64,000 nucleotides of DNA, from positions 496,001 through 560,000 of the forward strand of contig WLID01000001.1 in the NCBI GenBank assembly GCA_009702325.1, written 5' to 3'. Below the pieces are notes generated by a model that saw nothing but the letters and a program-made list of their open reading frames with translations, had not been told where the DNA came from and did no database searches. Positions 1 to 7,626 of the stretch are shown here, piece by piece; positions within the stretch are counted from its first letter, which is position 1, and each line of letters starts with the position of its first letter. The position numbers and the translations under genes are program-made. This DNA comes from Actinomycetota bacterium (GTDB taxonomy: Bacteria; Actinomycetota; Thermoleophilia; Gaiellales; Gaiellaceae).

Positions 1-2
1 CG

Positions 3-326
3 TCACACCGCGAGGTTGATCGCGAGCAGTCGAAGCCGTGGGAGCCGTATCACCCGCATCTCAGCGCCGAACCGGTCACGCCGGGTGAGGTCGTTGAGTA
101 CGAGATCGCGATTTCGCCCACCGCCAACCTCTTCCGTCGCGGCAATCGCATTCGTCTGCGCGTGATGTCGATGGACTATCGGGGGAACCCGCGGCCAGCC
201 CCGGGCGTCTCAGTCGTGCATTACCCATGGCATGTGTGTTCCAGCGAGACGGTGCGGCACACCGTCTACCACGACGCGTCGCGACCCTCGTCGCTGCTGC
301 TGCCGATCATTCCCGCGGGCAGCTGA
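3..326 (+). CDS. CocE/NonD family hydrolase, C-terminal fragment
   Basis: This is the last 107 codons of a gene that begins before the window. The visible part resembles the beta-jelly-roll C-terminal domain of the X-Pro dipeptidyl-peptidase/CocE family, including the typical segment FRRGNRIRLRVMS. The catalytic alpha/beta-hydrolase domain lies outside, so the substrate (ester or amide) cannot be judged. Its TGA overlaps the ATG of the next gene (bases TGATG), so the two are translationally coupled and it probably belongs to the same operon as the RibBA-like, flavin reductase, RidA and SDR genes downstream. Confidence 0.75.
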   Translation, partial: SHREVDREQSKPWEPYHPHLSAEPVTPGEVVEYEIAISPTANLFRRGNRIRLRVMSMDYRGNPRPAPGVSVVHYPWHVCSSETVRHTVYHDASRPSSLLLPIIPAGS

Positions 327-1411
327 TGAGCACGCCTGATGTCGCGTCGGCGCGTGCGGCTGCCGAGGCGCTGCAAAACGGCGGGTTCGTTGTGTTGGCC
401 GAGTCGAACGACGACGGTGCTGAAGGCAATCTCATGCTCGCAGCCCAATTTGCGACGCCCGCTGCGGTGAACGTCTTGGCCGCAAACGCAAACGGCCTCG
501 TGCGGCTGTGTCTCACCGACGAGCGGTGCCAGACGCTCGGGCTTTCCGCACACGCGGTCGACGAGCGGGAGTGGCAGCCGACAGCACCCATCTCTCTGCG
601 CGAAGTTGCCGGGACCGGGGCGTCGGCGGAGGATCGGGCCCGCACCATTCAGGGGGCGATCGATCCGTCCCGCCAGCGGGACGACTTCGCGCAGTCCGGC
701 TACGTCTTTCCGCTCCGCGCCCGGCCTGAAGGTGTCCTACGTCGCGCCGGGCGCACGGAGGCCGCCGTTGATTTGGCGCGACTCGCGGGTTGCCTTCCGG
801 CCGCGGCGATGTCGCTCGTCATGAACGAGGACGGCAGCGTCGCGCACGGCCAGGAGCTCGCGGCGTTCGCTTCGACGCACGGCTACCCGCTCGTGACTGT
901 TGCCGACGTGATCGCGCTCCGTCGCCTCTCGGAGAAGCTCGTCGAGCGGGTCACCTCAGCACGGCTCCCTACCGACCACGGCGAGTTTGTCGCCGTCGGT
1001 TTCCGGGAGACGCTGACCGGAGCTCATCACATCGCGCTCGTCTGTGGCGAGGTTGAGGGAGGCGACGATGTGCTGGTTCGGGTGCACGCCGAGTGCATGG
1101 GCGGCGATGTCTTCCACTCGGTCGCCTGCACCTGCGCGCGTGACCTTCAACACTCGCTCGATGCGATCGCTGCCGAGGGAAGAGGTGTCGTCGTCTACCT
1201 CGTTGCGGGTGACCGCGGCCCGGTACGTCTCACGCGTCATGAGGAGGCCGACGCAGGTGCAGCCCAGATGGCCGAGTACGGCATCGGCGCCCAGATCCTC
1301 GCTGAACTCGGGCTCACATCGATCCGGCTTCTCAGCAACCATCCGCGCACGCTCACAGGCCTCGACGGCTTCGGCCTGCGTGTCACCGGCTTCGTACCGA
1401 TCGGAGACTGA
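326..1411 (+). CDS. RibBA-like protein with degenerate active sites
   Basis: The protein has 361 residues, and the ATG overlaps the preceding stop. Residues about 10-190 align with 3,4-dihydroxy-2-butanone-4-phosphate synthase (RibB) and about 200-360 with GTP cyclohydrolase II (RibA). The RibB signature DDEDRENEGDL is replaced by ESNDDGAEGNL, which removes the acidic and arginine residues needed for catalysis. The RibA half keeps the three zinc cysteines (AECMGGDVFHSVACTCA). It has lost the RQEGRGIGL loop and about 25 following residues, including the DLR-type catalytic stretch (here VAGDRGPVRL). It is therefore probably not the housekeeping riboflavin enzyme but a paralogue with a new role. 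Its place between a hydrolase and a flavin reductase/RidA/SDR set suggests a role in a flavin-linked catabolic pathway. That role is inferred. Confidence 0.7.
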   Translation: MSTPDVASARAAAEALQNGGFVVLAESNDDGAEGNLMLAAQFATPAAVNVLAANANGLVRLCLTDERCQTLGLSAHAVDEREWQPTAPISLREVAGTGASAEDRARTIQGAIDPSRQRDDFAQSGYVFPLRARPEGVLRRAGRTEAAVDLARLAGCLPAAAMSLVMNEDGSVAHGQELAAFASTHGYPLVTVADVIALRRLSEKLVERVTSARLPTDHGEFVAVGFRETLTGAHHIALVCGEVEGGDDVLVRVHAECMGGDVFHSVACTCARDLQHSLDAIAAEGRGVVVYLVAGDRGPVRLTRHEEADAGAAQMAEYGIGAQILAELGLTSIRLLSNHPRTLTGLDGFGLRVTGFVPIGD

Positions 1412-1413
1412 CG

Positions 1414-1899
1414 ATGGCTGATCTCGACTTCCGCGCACTGCTCGGACGCTGGGGCACCGGCGTGAGCGTCATCACGGCGCAATCGAGCGAAGGGCCCGCC
1501 GGCGGCACGGTGAACGCGTTCACCGCGCTCTCGCTTGAGCCGCCGCTTGTTCTCGTGTGCTTCGACCTCAGCTCACGCACGCTGCATGCGGTGCGGGAGT
1601 CGGAGCGATTCGCCGTCAACATCCTCTCGGCCGCGCAGCAGGAGACCTCACGCCTCTTTGCAACCAAGCGCCCCCAGAGCGACAAGTTCTTCGAGACGCC
1701 GCACAGGCTCGAACACGGGGCGCCCGTACTCGACGGCTCACTGGCATGGCTCGTCTGCTCGCTCGACTCCGAGCTTCGCCGGGGTGACCATGTGATTGCA
1801 ATCGGCCAGGTGCTCGATGGCGGCTACGACGAGCATGCCGACCCGCTCCTCTACTACCGGGGCAGCTACCTCCAACCACCGATGTCGAAGGAGAATTAG
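1414..1899 (+). CDS. Flavin reductase-like protein (HpaC/RutF type)
   Basis: The 161-residue protein matches the flavin reductase-like FMN-binding split-barrel family. It starts RALLGRWGTGVSVITA, has the NAFTALSLEPPLVLVCFD segment that contacts flavin, and ends with a GDHVIAIGQV strand and a LLYYRGSY motif. Such proteins reduce FMN or FAD with NAD(P)H and pass it to a partner monooxygenase. Two bases separate it from the RibBA-like gene and three from RidA, so all are in one operon. The likely partner is the luciferase-like monooxygenase at 3141-4262. Confidence 0.85.
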   Translation: MADLDFRALLGRWGTGVSVITAQSSEGPAGGTVNAFTALSLEPPLVLVCFDLSSRTLHAVRESERFAVNILSAAQQETSRLFATKRPQSDKFFETPHRLEHGAPVLDGSLAWLVCSLDSELRRGDHVIAIGQVLDGGYDEHADPLLYYRGSYLQPPMSKEN

Positions 1900-1902
1900 A
1901 CG

Positions 1903-2247
1903 ATGTCTGACCAGCACCCCTACGAGTTGGCCTACGAGAAGGACGGGATCGTCTACGTCTCGGGCGCTGCGGCGATCGATGCCGACCACAACCCGATCCT
2001 TGGTGACGTCGAGTGCATCGAGGCTGCGTTCGAAGCGGTCTCGTCCCGCCTCGCGAAGCTCGGGCTGGGCCTTGAGCACGTCGTGAAGACCACGTTTTTC
2101 GTTACCGACATCAGGTTGCGGGACGAAGTCAATAAGCAGTACTCCGAGCGATTTGCTGAGCCGCGTCCGGCGCGCACCTTCGTTGAGGTTTCGGCGATCC
2201 CGTACGGCGCGCGTGTCGCGTTTGAAGCCGTCGCTCACCGGTCGTAG
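1903..2247 (+). CDS. RidA family protein (reactive imine/enamine deaminase)
   Basis: This is a 114-residue member of the RidA/YjgF/RutC family. The conserved arginine in PARTFVEV and the C-terminal FEAVA glutamate are present, as in members that hydrolyse imines or enamines. The gene sits three bases after the flavin reductase and four bases before the SDR start, within a tight operon. In the Rut pathway a RidA protein (RutC) acts downstream of a luciferase-like monooxygenase and a flavin reductase, and the same trio is present here. The substrate is unknown. Confidence 0.88.
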   Translation: MSDQHPYELAYEKDGIVYVSGAAAIDADHNPILGDVECIEAAFEAVSSRLAKLGLGLEHVVKTTFFVTDIRLRDEVNKQYSERFAEPRPARTFVEVSAIPYGARVAFEAVAHRS

Positions 2248-2251
2248 CTCG

Positions 2252-3076
2252 ATGAGCGGCCGCCTCGCCGGCAAGGTTGCGATCGTCACAGGTGGTGGAA
2301 GCGGCCTTGGACGGGCCATCGCACTCGCGTACGCGGCCGAAGGAGCGTCGGTTGTTGTCGCATCAGTCGTCGCTGCAGCGGATGAAGGGGCGGTCTCCGA
2401 AATCGAAGCGCTCGGGGGCAACGCGTTCGCGTTCCCGGCCGACGTGCGAAACCAGGCGGAGCTCGAAGGGCTCGTAGCGGCCGCGGTTGGGAGCTACGGC
2501 AGGCTCGACGTCTTTGTCGCCGCCGCCGGCATCGACGTGCGGCGCTCGCCGGTGCGGGAGGATCGCTACCTCGGGCGCCTCGAGCCAGAGGATTGGGACA
2601 CGGTGATCGCCACCAACCTGACCGGGACGTTCCTCTCTGCGCGAGCTGCGCTCCCGTCGCTTGCAGAGACCCACGGCTCGTTCATCGCATTCACGTCCGG
2701 GACGGTGCGCCACCCAGCGCCCGGACTCGGTGCCTACGTTGCCTCGAAGGCGGGAATCGAAGGGATGGTGTCGGTGCTGGCGCTCGAGGCGACAGGAGAC
2801 CGTGTGCGCGTCAACCTGCTGCAGCCAGGCGGAGTGACCGACACAGGCTTCTTCGGGCCGGAGGTGCCCACGGAGCGCCGCGCTGCCATGCACCGCCCGA
2901 GCGTGATCGGCCCTTGCGCCGTGTTCTTGGCGAGCGACGCGTCAGTGGAGGTCACCGGTGCGTCGTTCGATGCCGCGGCTTGGAACGGCGAGCAGGGCAT
3001 CGACCCGTGCGGATGCCCCGGCTGCGCGTCGCGTTCGGGCGGCGAGCCTCCCGAGACCGCCGCCTACCGGCTCTAG
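2252..3076 (+). CDS. SDR family NAD(P)-dependent oxidoreductase
   Basis: The protein has 274 residues from ATG 2252. An upstream in-frame start would overlap RidA and has no family support. The Rossmann motif is TGGGSGLG near the N-terminus, the NNAG-equivalent is VAAAGI, and the catalytic tetrad is N (ATNLTG), S (FTSGT) and YVASK. The C-terminus carries a cysteine-containing tail (DPCGCPGCAS) that is not typical of SDRs and may bind a metal. It is the last gene of the plus-strand operon and is followed by a hairpin. It is probably a dehydrogenase for an intermediate of the cluster's pathway. Confidence 0.85.
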   Translation: MSGRLAGKVAIVTGGGSGLGRAIALAYAAEGASVVVASVVAAADEGAVSEIEALGGNAFAFPADVRNQAELEGLVAAAVGSYGRLDVFVAAAGIDVRRSPVREDRYLGRLEPEDWDTVIATNLTGTFLSARAALPSLAETHGSFIAFTSGTVRHPAPGLGAYVASKAGIEGMVSVLALEATGDRVRVNLLQPGGVTDTGFFGPEVPTERRAAMHRPSVIGPCAVFLASDASVEVTGASFDAAAWNGEQGIDPCGCPGCASRSGGEPPETAAYRL

Positions 3077-3092
3077 CCGAGCGCCGGAAACA

Positions 3093-3120
3093 CGACGGGC
3101 CGCCTTGCGGCGACCCGTCG
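3093..3120. terminator. Bidirectional terminator-like hairpin
   Basis: An inverted repeat (CGACGGG-CCGCC, loop TTGC, GGCG-A-CCCGTCG) lies between the convergent SDR and luciferase-like monooxygenase genes. There is no T-run, which is common in high-GC genomes. Confidence 0.55.
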
Positions 3121-3140
3121 AATACCGATGCGGTTGGGCT

Positions 3141-4262
3141 CTAGCCGCGGTCGAACGCGGGGAACACGTGGCGGCCGAGCATCTCGATCGCCTTCATGTT
3201 GTCCTCGTGGCTCATGCCTTCGATCCCAAGCAGGATCTCGGTGTAGCCCATCGCCTCAAGGCGCTTGAACTTCTCGATCAGGAAGTCCGGCGTCCCAAAC
3301 AGGACGTACGGCGTCTTTTCCATGATGTAGTCGAGGTCGGTCTGGTGCTCCTGCATCTCCTTGATGTTCTGGAGATACGAGTAGTCCGGCGACGTCGGAG
3401 CAAGCTGCTCGTACCGGCCGCCAGGCCCGATGTTGATGTCGATGAAGAGCAGCGCGGTGTCTTCGATCGCGCGACGCGCCTCCTCGGTCGTGAGCGCACA
3501 GTTGACGCGCGTCGCGAAGAAGCCGAGCGAGTGGTTGACCGTCGAGCCGGGAAGCGGCGTCGCAGTCTTGATCGCTTCGCAGTAGGCGGCCGACGCCTCT
3601 TCGACGTACTGCCAACCGACGATCGCGCCGCCGGTCATCGCTCCGATACCGAGCTCGCCTGCGGCGCGGTGCGTCGAGACGCTTGAGGCCGAGACGAAGA
3701 ACGGCGGATGCGGCTGCTGGATCGGCTTCGGTGTCAGGGTGCGGGGATCCGGGAAGTTGAACCACTTGCCCTCGTAGGTGAAGGGATCCTCGGTGAATGC
3801 CTTGAGGATGAAGTCGAGCGACTCGCGCCAGATCTCCTTCGTGTCGGCTGGGTTGACGCCGAACGCCTGAATCGTGCTCAGGTTGTTCGAGCGCGCGGTG
3901 CCGAGGTCGACACGCCCGTTCGTCAGGTTGTCGAGCGTGGAGATCCACTCAGCGACGCGGGCGGGGTGGTTGAACGGGAGCAACACGACTGACGTCGGGC
4001 GCAGACGAATGCGCTCGGTGCGTGCAGCGACAAACGACAGGAACGACTCCGGCGAAGCGACGGCACCACTCTTCTGCGTGTGGTGCTTGTCGGCGCGTGA
4101 CGTCTCGTACTCGTCGGAGTAGCCGAAGTGCTGCTCAGACGTGCAGTAGAAGTCAAAGCCCCACTTCTCTGCGTGGACGGCCTCATCGACCATGTCGAAA
4201 TAGCGGCGCTGCAGGGTCGAGCCCTTCTCGAAGTACGCCTCCTGCACGATTCCAAACCTCAT
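3141..4262 (-). CDS. LLM class flavin-dependent oxidoreductase
   Basis: This 373-residue protein of the bacterial luciferase-like superfamily starts MRFGIVQEAYF and carries EKWGFDFYCTSEQHF, a typical (beta/alpha)8 segment, and NLTNGRVDLGTAR, the family's signature strand-turn. Such enzymes use reduced FMN and O2 for oxidative cleavage or hydroxylation. A flavin reductase that could supply FMNH2 lies on the opposite strand at 1414-1899. The gene converges on the SDR and diverges from the cupin gene at 4478. The 215-bp upstream gap (4263-4477) must hold the promoters of both divergent genes, but no clear consensus stands out. Confidence 0.88.
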   Translation of the reverse strand: MRFGIVQEAYFEKGSTLQRRYFDMVDEAVHAEKWGFDFYCTSEQHFGYSDEYETSRADKHHTQKSGAVASPESFLSFVAARTERIRLRPTSVVLLPFNHPARVAEWISTLDNLTNGRVDLGTARSNNLSTIQAFGVNPADTKEIWRESLDFILKAFTEDPFTYEGKWFNFPDPRTLTPKPIQQPHPPFFVSASSVSTHRAAGELGIGAMTGGAIVGWQYVEEASAAYCEAIKTATPLPGSTVNHSLGFFATRVNCALTTEEARRAIEDTALLFIDINIGPGGRYEQLAPTSPDYSYLQNIKEMQEHQTDLDYIMEKTPYVLFGTPDFLIEKFKRLEAMGYTEILLGIEGMSHEDNMKAIEMLGRHVFPAFDRG

Positions 4263-4477
4263 CCTGCCGCCTCCTCGTGGTCGTGTGCGACCGTCGTAAC
4301 TGCATTGCTAGGGCCAAGTATGTCACTGCCTGGGCGCGCCTTCGTGTGACTACCCACCGCCGTTTCGTACGCTCCCTGTGCTCGACCGTGACACGACTGA
4401 CGAAACTGTGGCAGGCTGGTTCTACAAGGCACCGAGCGCCACGGAGCAACGTTCAACGGCACGGAATGGAGGATGCG

Positions 4478-4924
4478 ATGACGGTCGTTCGCAAAGAGGA
4501 CAAGCCTGAAGCAAGCTGGCGGCCTGGCAAGAAGGGGATCCTTCACGCCGCTGCATCCGTGGGTGGCACGACCAAGCTGATCGTCAACGAGTCGTGGAAC
4601 GACTTCGGTATTGGCGCCCCCACGCACGTCCATCCTGACGGCCTTGAAGAGATCATCATGGTGCTTGAGGGGCACGCCGAGTTCTGGATCAACGGCGAGC
4701 ACTCGGTGCTTGGTGCCGGCGACCTCGTGATCATTCCGCCGCTCGCCCATCACGGGTTCAAGAACATCAGCGAGACCGAGACGCTCCATGTGCTTGCGGT
4801 CTTCTCGTCGCCGGTCGCGCCGACGATCTTCGACCACGAGCCCGACAAGATCGTCTACATCGGTGGCACCGACGGCGACCGCGTTGATAGCCAGCGCACT
4901 GTTGCCCCGGCGCCGTCGGCCTGA
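4478..4924 (+). CDS. Cupin domain-containing protein
   Basis: The protein has 148 residues. ATG 4478 is preferred over ATG 4466 because a GGAGG ribosome-binding site lies five bases before it. A single cupin_2 barrel is visible. Motif 1 is THVHPDGLEEIIMVLEG, with two histidines and a glutamate as metal ligands, and motif 2 is GDLVIIPPLAHHGFKN. Proteins of this type are small metal-dependent isomerases, dioxygenases or sensors. It stands alone and diverges from the LLM oxidoreductase, which suggests co-regulation. The specific reaction cannot be assigned. Confidence 0.85.
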   Translation: MTVVRKEDKPEASWRPGKKGILHAAASVGGTTKLIVNESWNDFGIGAPTHVHPDGLEEIIMVLEGHAEFWINGEHSVLGAGDLVIIPPLAHHGFKNISETETLHVLAVFSSPVAPTIFDHEPDKIVYIGGTDGDRVDSQRTVAPAPSA

Positions 4925-4945
4925 GAATCGGGTTCGCGGCACCGG

Positions 4946-4962
4946 CGCCTCCCTAGGAGGCG
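4946..4962. terminator. Short hairpin between cupin and LmbU-like genes
   Basis: CGCCTCC and GGAGGCG pair around a three-base loop that contains the stop codon of the minus-strand gene. It could act as a bidirectional terminator for these convergent genes, but the stem has only 7 bp. Confidence 0.4.
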
Positions 4963-5699
4963 AGTTCGATTGCGGGCGATGTCGCTGACTCGCCCGCAGT
5001 TCGGCTTTCGCGGAGCGCGGCTGCCGCGGCAGAGTCAAGCACCTCGGTGATCCAATCCTGGAGCGGGCGGCCGTTCGCGTTCGCCGCGGCCCGCCACCGG
5101 GCGTGACGCAGCTCGCCAACACTGAGGTCGATTGCTACGCCGCTCGTGCTTGAGCCTGAGCTTGTGCCGCTACCAAGCTCCGCACGCAGCGCGCGACGAA
5201 GATCGTTGCGTGACCAGTGCTGAATGCTCGAGCGAAGCAGCCACATGTCCTGGTCGTCTTCGCTGAGCGACGCGACCTCGGCGTGATGGCCGAAGCTCAG
5301 GTCGTCACGTCGGCGGGACACGGGATACCGGCCTGCGATCCAGGCGTAGTTGCGGAGCGTCTGGTAGCCAAGGCCGGTCGCATCCATGGCTGAGCGGTAG
5401 CGGTCGGGATACGAGCGCTGGCCGTAGAGGAGCCAGTCGCCAACCCACCACGCGGAGCTGTCATGGAGCGTGCCCACCTGCTCCCCGATTCGCTTCCACG
5501 CATCGAACGGAAGCCCATGCTGCAGCCCGAGCGAAACCTTGCCGGCCTTCGAGTGCGCGGAGCGGAGCGCATCGACGTTACGGGCACGTGAAGAGGCGCG
5601 CGACGCTGCCTGCGTCTTCAGCGCTTCAACCGCCCCCGTGCCTGCGTCGACGCGGGAAGTGGACATCGGTGACGGTGTCCCTTCCAACTGGTCTGACAT
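4953..5699 (-). CDS. LmbU-like transcriptional regulator
   Basis: The protein has 248 residues from ATG 5699; ATG 5666 and an upstream start at 5750 are alternatives. The core (about residues 60-170) matches LmbU/NovE-type regulators: GLPFDAWKRIGEQ, then SSAWWVGDWLLYGQ, YQTLRNYAWIAGRYPVSRRR and LSFGHHAEVASLSEDDQD. Family members activate lincomycin, novobiocin or hormaomycin clusters. No antibiotic genes lie nearby, so this is a family member in a catabolic or generic setting. The C-terminus (GVAIDLSVGELRHARWRAAA) looks like a second small alpha-helical module. It lies 63 bp after the GntR gene on the same strand and may regulate the adjacent operon. Confidence 0.7.
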   Translation of the reverse strand: MSDQLEGTPSPMSTSRVDAGTGAVEALKTQAASRASSRARNVDALRSAHSKAGKVSLGLQHGLPFDAWKRIGEQVGTLHDSSAWWVGDWLLYGQRSYPDRYRSAMDATGLGYQTLRNYAWIAGRYPVSRRRDDLSFGHHAEVASLSEDDQDMWLLRSSIQHWSRNDLRRALRAELGSGTSSGSSTSGVAIDLSVGELRHARWRAAANANGRPLQDWITEVLDSAAAAALRESRTAGESATSPAIELAS

Positions 5700-5762
5700 G
5701 TGTATCACATGCCACTGGTGGAGCGAAAGCTCCACCGATGACCGGCCCAAACGACGAGGCGA

Positions 5763-6554
5763 CTATTCCTTGGGGGTAGCCGAACGGCGGCGCGCGAGGC
5801 CGCTAATGATGCGTTCGCGAATCGAGATGATGTGGAGGTTTGCGGCGGCCCGTGCGCGCTGCGGATCGTTCGCGATCACGGCACGGACGATCGCCTCGTG
5901 CTCATCGACCGACTGCGGTGGTCGCGCGCTCGTCGAGTAGACAAAGCGGCGTGATTCGGCGAGATAGGTGTGGAGGTCGTAGAGCAGGTCGTAGAGCAGC
6001 CGGTTGCCGCTCGCCTCTGCAAGCGCGACGTGGAAGTCGATGTCCAGCCGCACGAGCTCCTCAAGTGGCTCGTCGGCCTCAACGGCGGAACGCAGCTTCT
6101 CATGACTCTCGACGAGCGCCTCGATCGCCGCCACGTCCTGCCGTTCAGCGGCCGACTGTGCGGCGAGCTCGTCGAGCGCACCGCGGACGCGATGCAGTTC
6201 GAGCACCTCGTCGCGATGCAGCTGTAACCACCGCGACATCTGCTCGCCAAGTCCTGAGCGGCGGTCGGTGACAAACGCGCCCTTGCCGTGCTCAACCCGC
6301 ACGAGACCCAGCGCTTCAAGCGACCGGATCGCTTCACGGACGGTGACCCGACTGACCCCGAACGTTTCGACGAGTTCGCGCTCCGAGGGGAGCTTGTCGC
6401 CAGGTTGAAACCCACCGTCCTTGATCGCCTCTTCGATCTGACGTCGGATCTGTTCGCTGCGCTGCGTCCGTTGAATCGCCCGCAACGGAACGACTCCGGC
6501 AAGCGGTGGATCAGCGTCGTTCGCGTCAGGCGTTGCAGTCACTTCGCGGAGCAT
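5763..6554 (-). CDS. GntR family transcriptional regulator, FadR type
   Basis: The protein has 263 residues from ATG 6554; a GTG at 6563 is also possible. A winged helix-turn-helix (LPSERELVETFGVSRVTVRE) occupies about residues 30-95, and an FCD ligand-binding domain covers about 110-245. Metal-site residues are visible in DIDFHVALAEASGN and in later histidines (DEHEAIV, ANLHI). FCD regulators usually sense organic acids and repress catabolic operons. It is the fifth gene of the minus-strand operon that starts with the gluconate-dehydrogenase-like pair and is the natural candidate for its autoregulated repressor. Confidence 0.88.
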   Translation of the reverse strand: MLREVTATPDANDADPPLAGVVPLRAIQRTQRSEQIRRQIEEAIKDGGFQPGDKLPSERELVETFGVSRVTVREAIRSLEALGLVRVEHGKGAFVTDRRSGLGEQMSRWLQLHRDEVLELHRVRGALDELAAQSAAERQDVAAIEALVESHEKLRSAVEADEPLEELVRLDIDFHVALAEASGNRLLYDLLYDLHTYLAESRRFVYSTSARPPQSVDEHEAIVRAVIANDPQRARAAANLHIISIRERIISGLARRRSATPKE

Positions 6555-6573
6555 ACGCTCCACAGCGACGGAA

Positions 6574-7626
6574 TTAGGAGCCCCAGACCTCTTCGAACAG
6601 GCGCAGGAAGTTGCCGCCGAGCACCTTCAGAACGTCGTCGTCGGAGTAGCCCCGACGGACGAGCGTCTCGGTGATCGCCGACATGTTGCGCATGCTGGTC
6701 AACCCGAAGGCGTAGTAGTGCTCGAACGGGAAGTCGCCACCCATCCGGAGTTCCGGGAACTCGGTGAGGAAGCCCTTGCGGCGCTCGGCGAAGCTCTCGG
6801 GGGTCAGACCCTCGTTGATATCGAGGCCAAGGCCGATGTGATCGATGCCGACCATGTCGGCGAGATAGTCGATCTGGTCGACGAACTGCTCGACCGTTGC
6901 GCCTTCGGCGTTGCCGTTCGGCGAGATCAGACGGGCGATCGCGTTCATGCCAAACACGCCGCCCCGGGCGGCCATCGCCTTGATCGTCTCGTCGGTCTTG
7001 TTGCGACGCACCGGGTTGAAGCTCTGCAGGCACGCGTGGGTGACAGCGACGGGAGCGCTTGAAAGCTCGATCGTCTCGAGGGAGCTGCGCTCGCCCGTGT
7101 GGGAGAGGTCGATCAGGATCCGGTGCTTGTTGAGCTCCTGCACGAGGTTGCGACCGAACACTGAGAGGCCAGCATCTGCCTCTTCGCCGGTGCCGTCGGC
7201 CGCCAAGTTGCGCCGCTGATAGGTGAGCTGCGAGATCCGCAGGCCGAGCCGATGAAAGAGGCTGACATACGCGAGGTTTCCGTCGAACGGGTCGGAGTTC
7301 TGGAAGCCGGCGACGATCGTCGGAACACCATCAGCCTTCCCGTTGCGGATGTCGGCGGCTGACCGTGCCAGCCGGATCGCGTCACTGCGGCGATCGATGG
7401 CGTCCAAGAGATGCGTGAACGTCTGGATCGTCGTCTTGAAATCGTCCTTGACCGAGATCGTCAAGTTCACAGCGGTGACTCCACCATCGCTCATGACCTC
7501 GGGCAGTCCGAAGTCGGCATCGGCCTTCTTCGGCGTCGAGTTTGAGCTGCAGAGCGCGTTGATCACGATCGCGCGGGCGTGCAGCTCCTGCGCTCGGGGG
7601 CTGATTTCGATTTCGGTGTGGCTCAT
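6574..7626 (-). CDS. Membrane dipeptidase-like (M19 family) hydrolase
   Basis: This 350-residue amidohydrolase-fold protein belongs to the renal-dipeptidase family M19. Recognisable segments are ILIDLSHTGERSS, VTHACLQSFNPVRRN, MAARGGVFGMNAI and HIGLGLDINEG. The usual first zinc motif, DGHND near the N-terminus, reads INALCSSN, so the HxD metal ligands are missing while the later histidines and aspartate remain. Activity as a normal binuclear-zinc dipeptidase is therefore doubtful. Its start codon overlaps the ABC ATPase stop by four bases. It may act on a substrate imported by that transporter. Confidence 0.8.
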   Translation of the reverse strand: MSHTEIEISPRAQELHARAIVINALCSSNSTPKKADADFGLPEVMSDGGVTAVNLTISVKDDFKTTIQTFTHLLDAIDRRSDAIRLARSAADIRNGKADGVPTIVAGFQNSDPFDGNLAYVSLFHRLGLRISQLTYQRRNLAADGTGEEADAGLSVFGRNLVQELNKHRILIDLSHTGERSSLETIELSSAPVAVTHACLQSFNPVRRNKTDETIKAMAARGGVFGMNAIARLISPNGNAEGATVEQFVDQIDYLADMVGIDHIGLGLDINEGLTPESFAERRKGFLTEFPELRMGGDFPFEHYYAFGLTSMRNMSAITETLVRRGYSDDDVLKVLGGNFLRLFEEVWGS

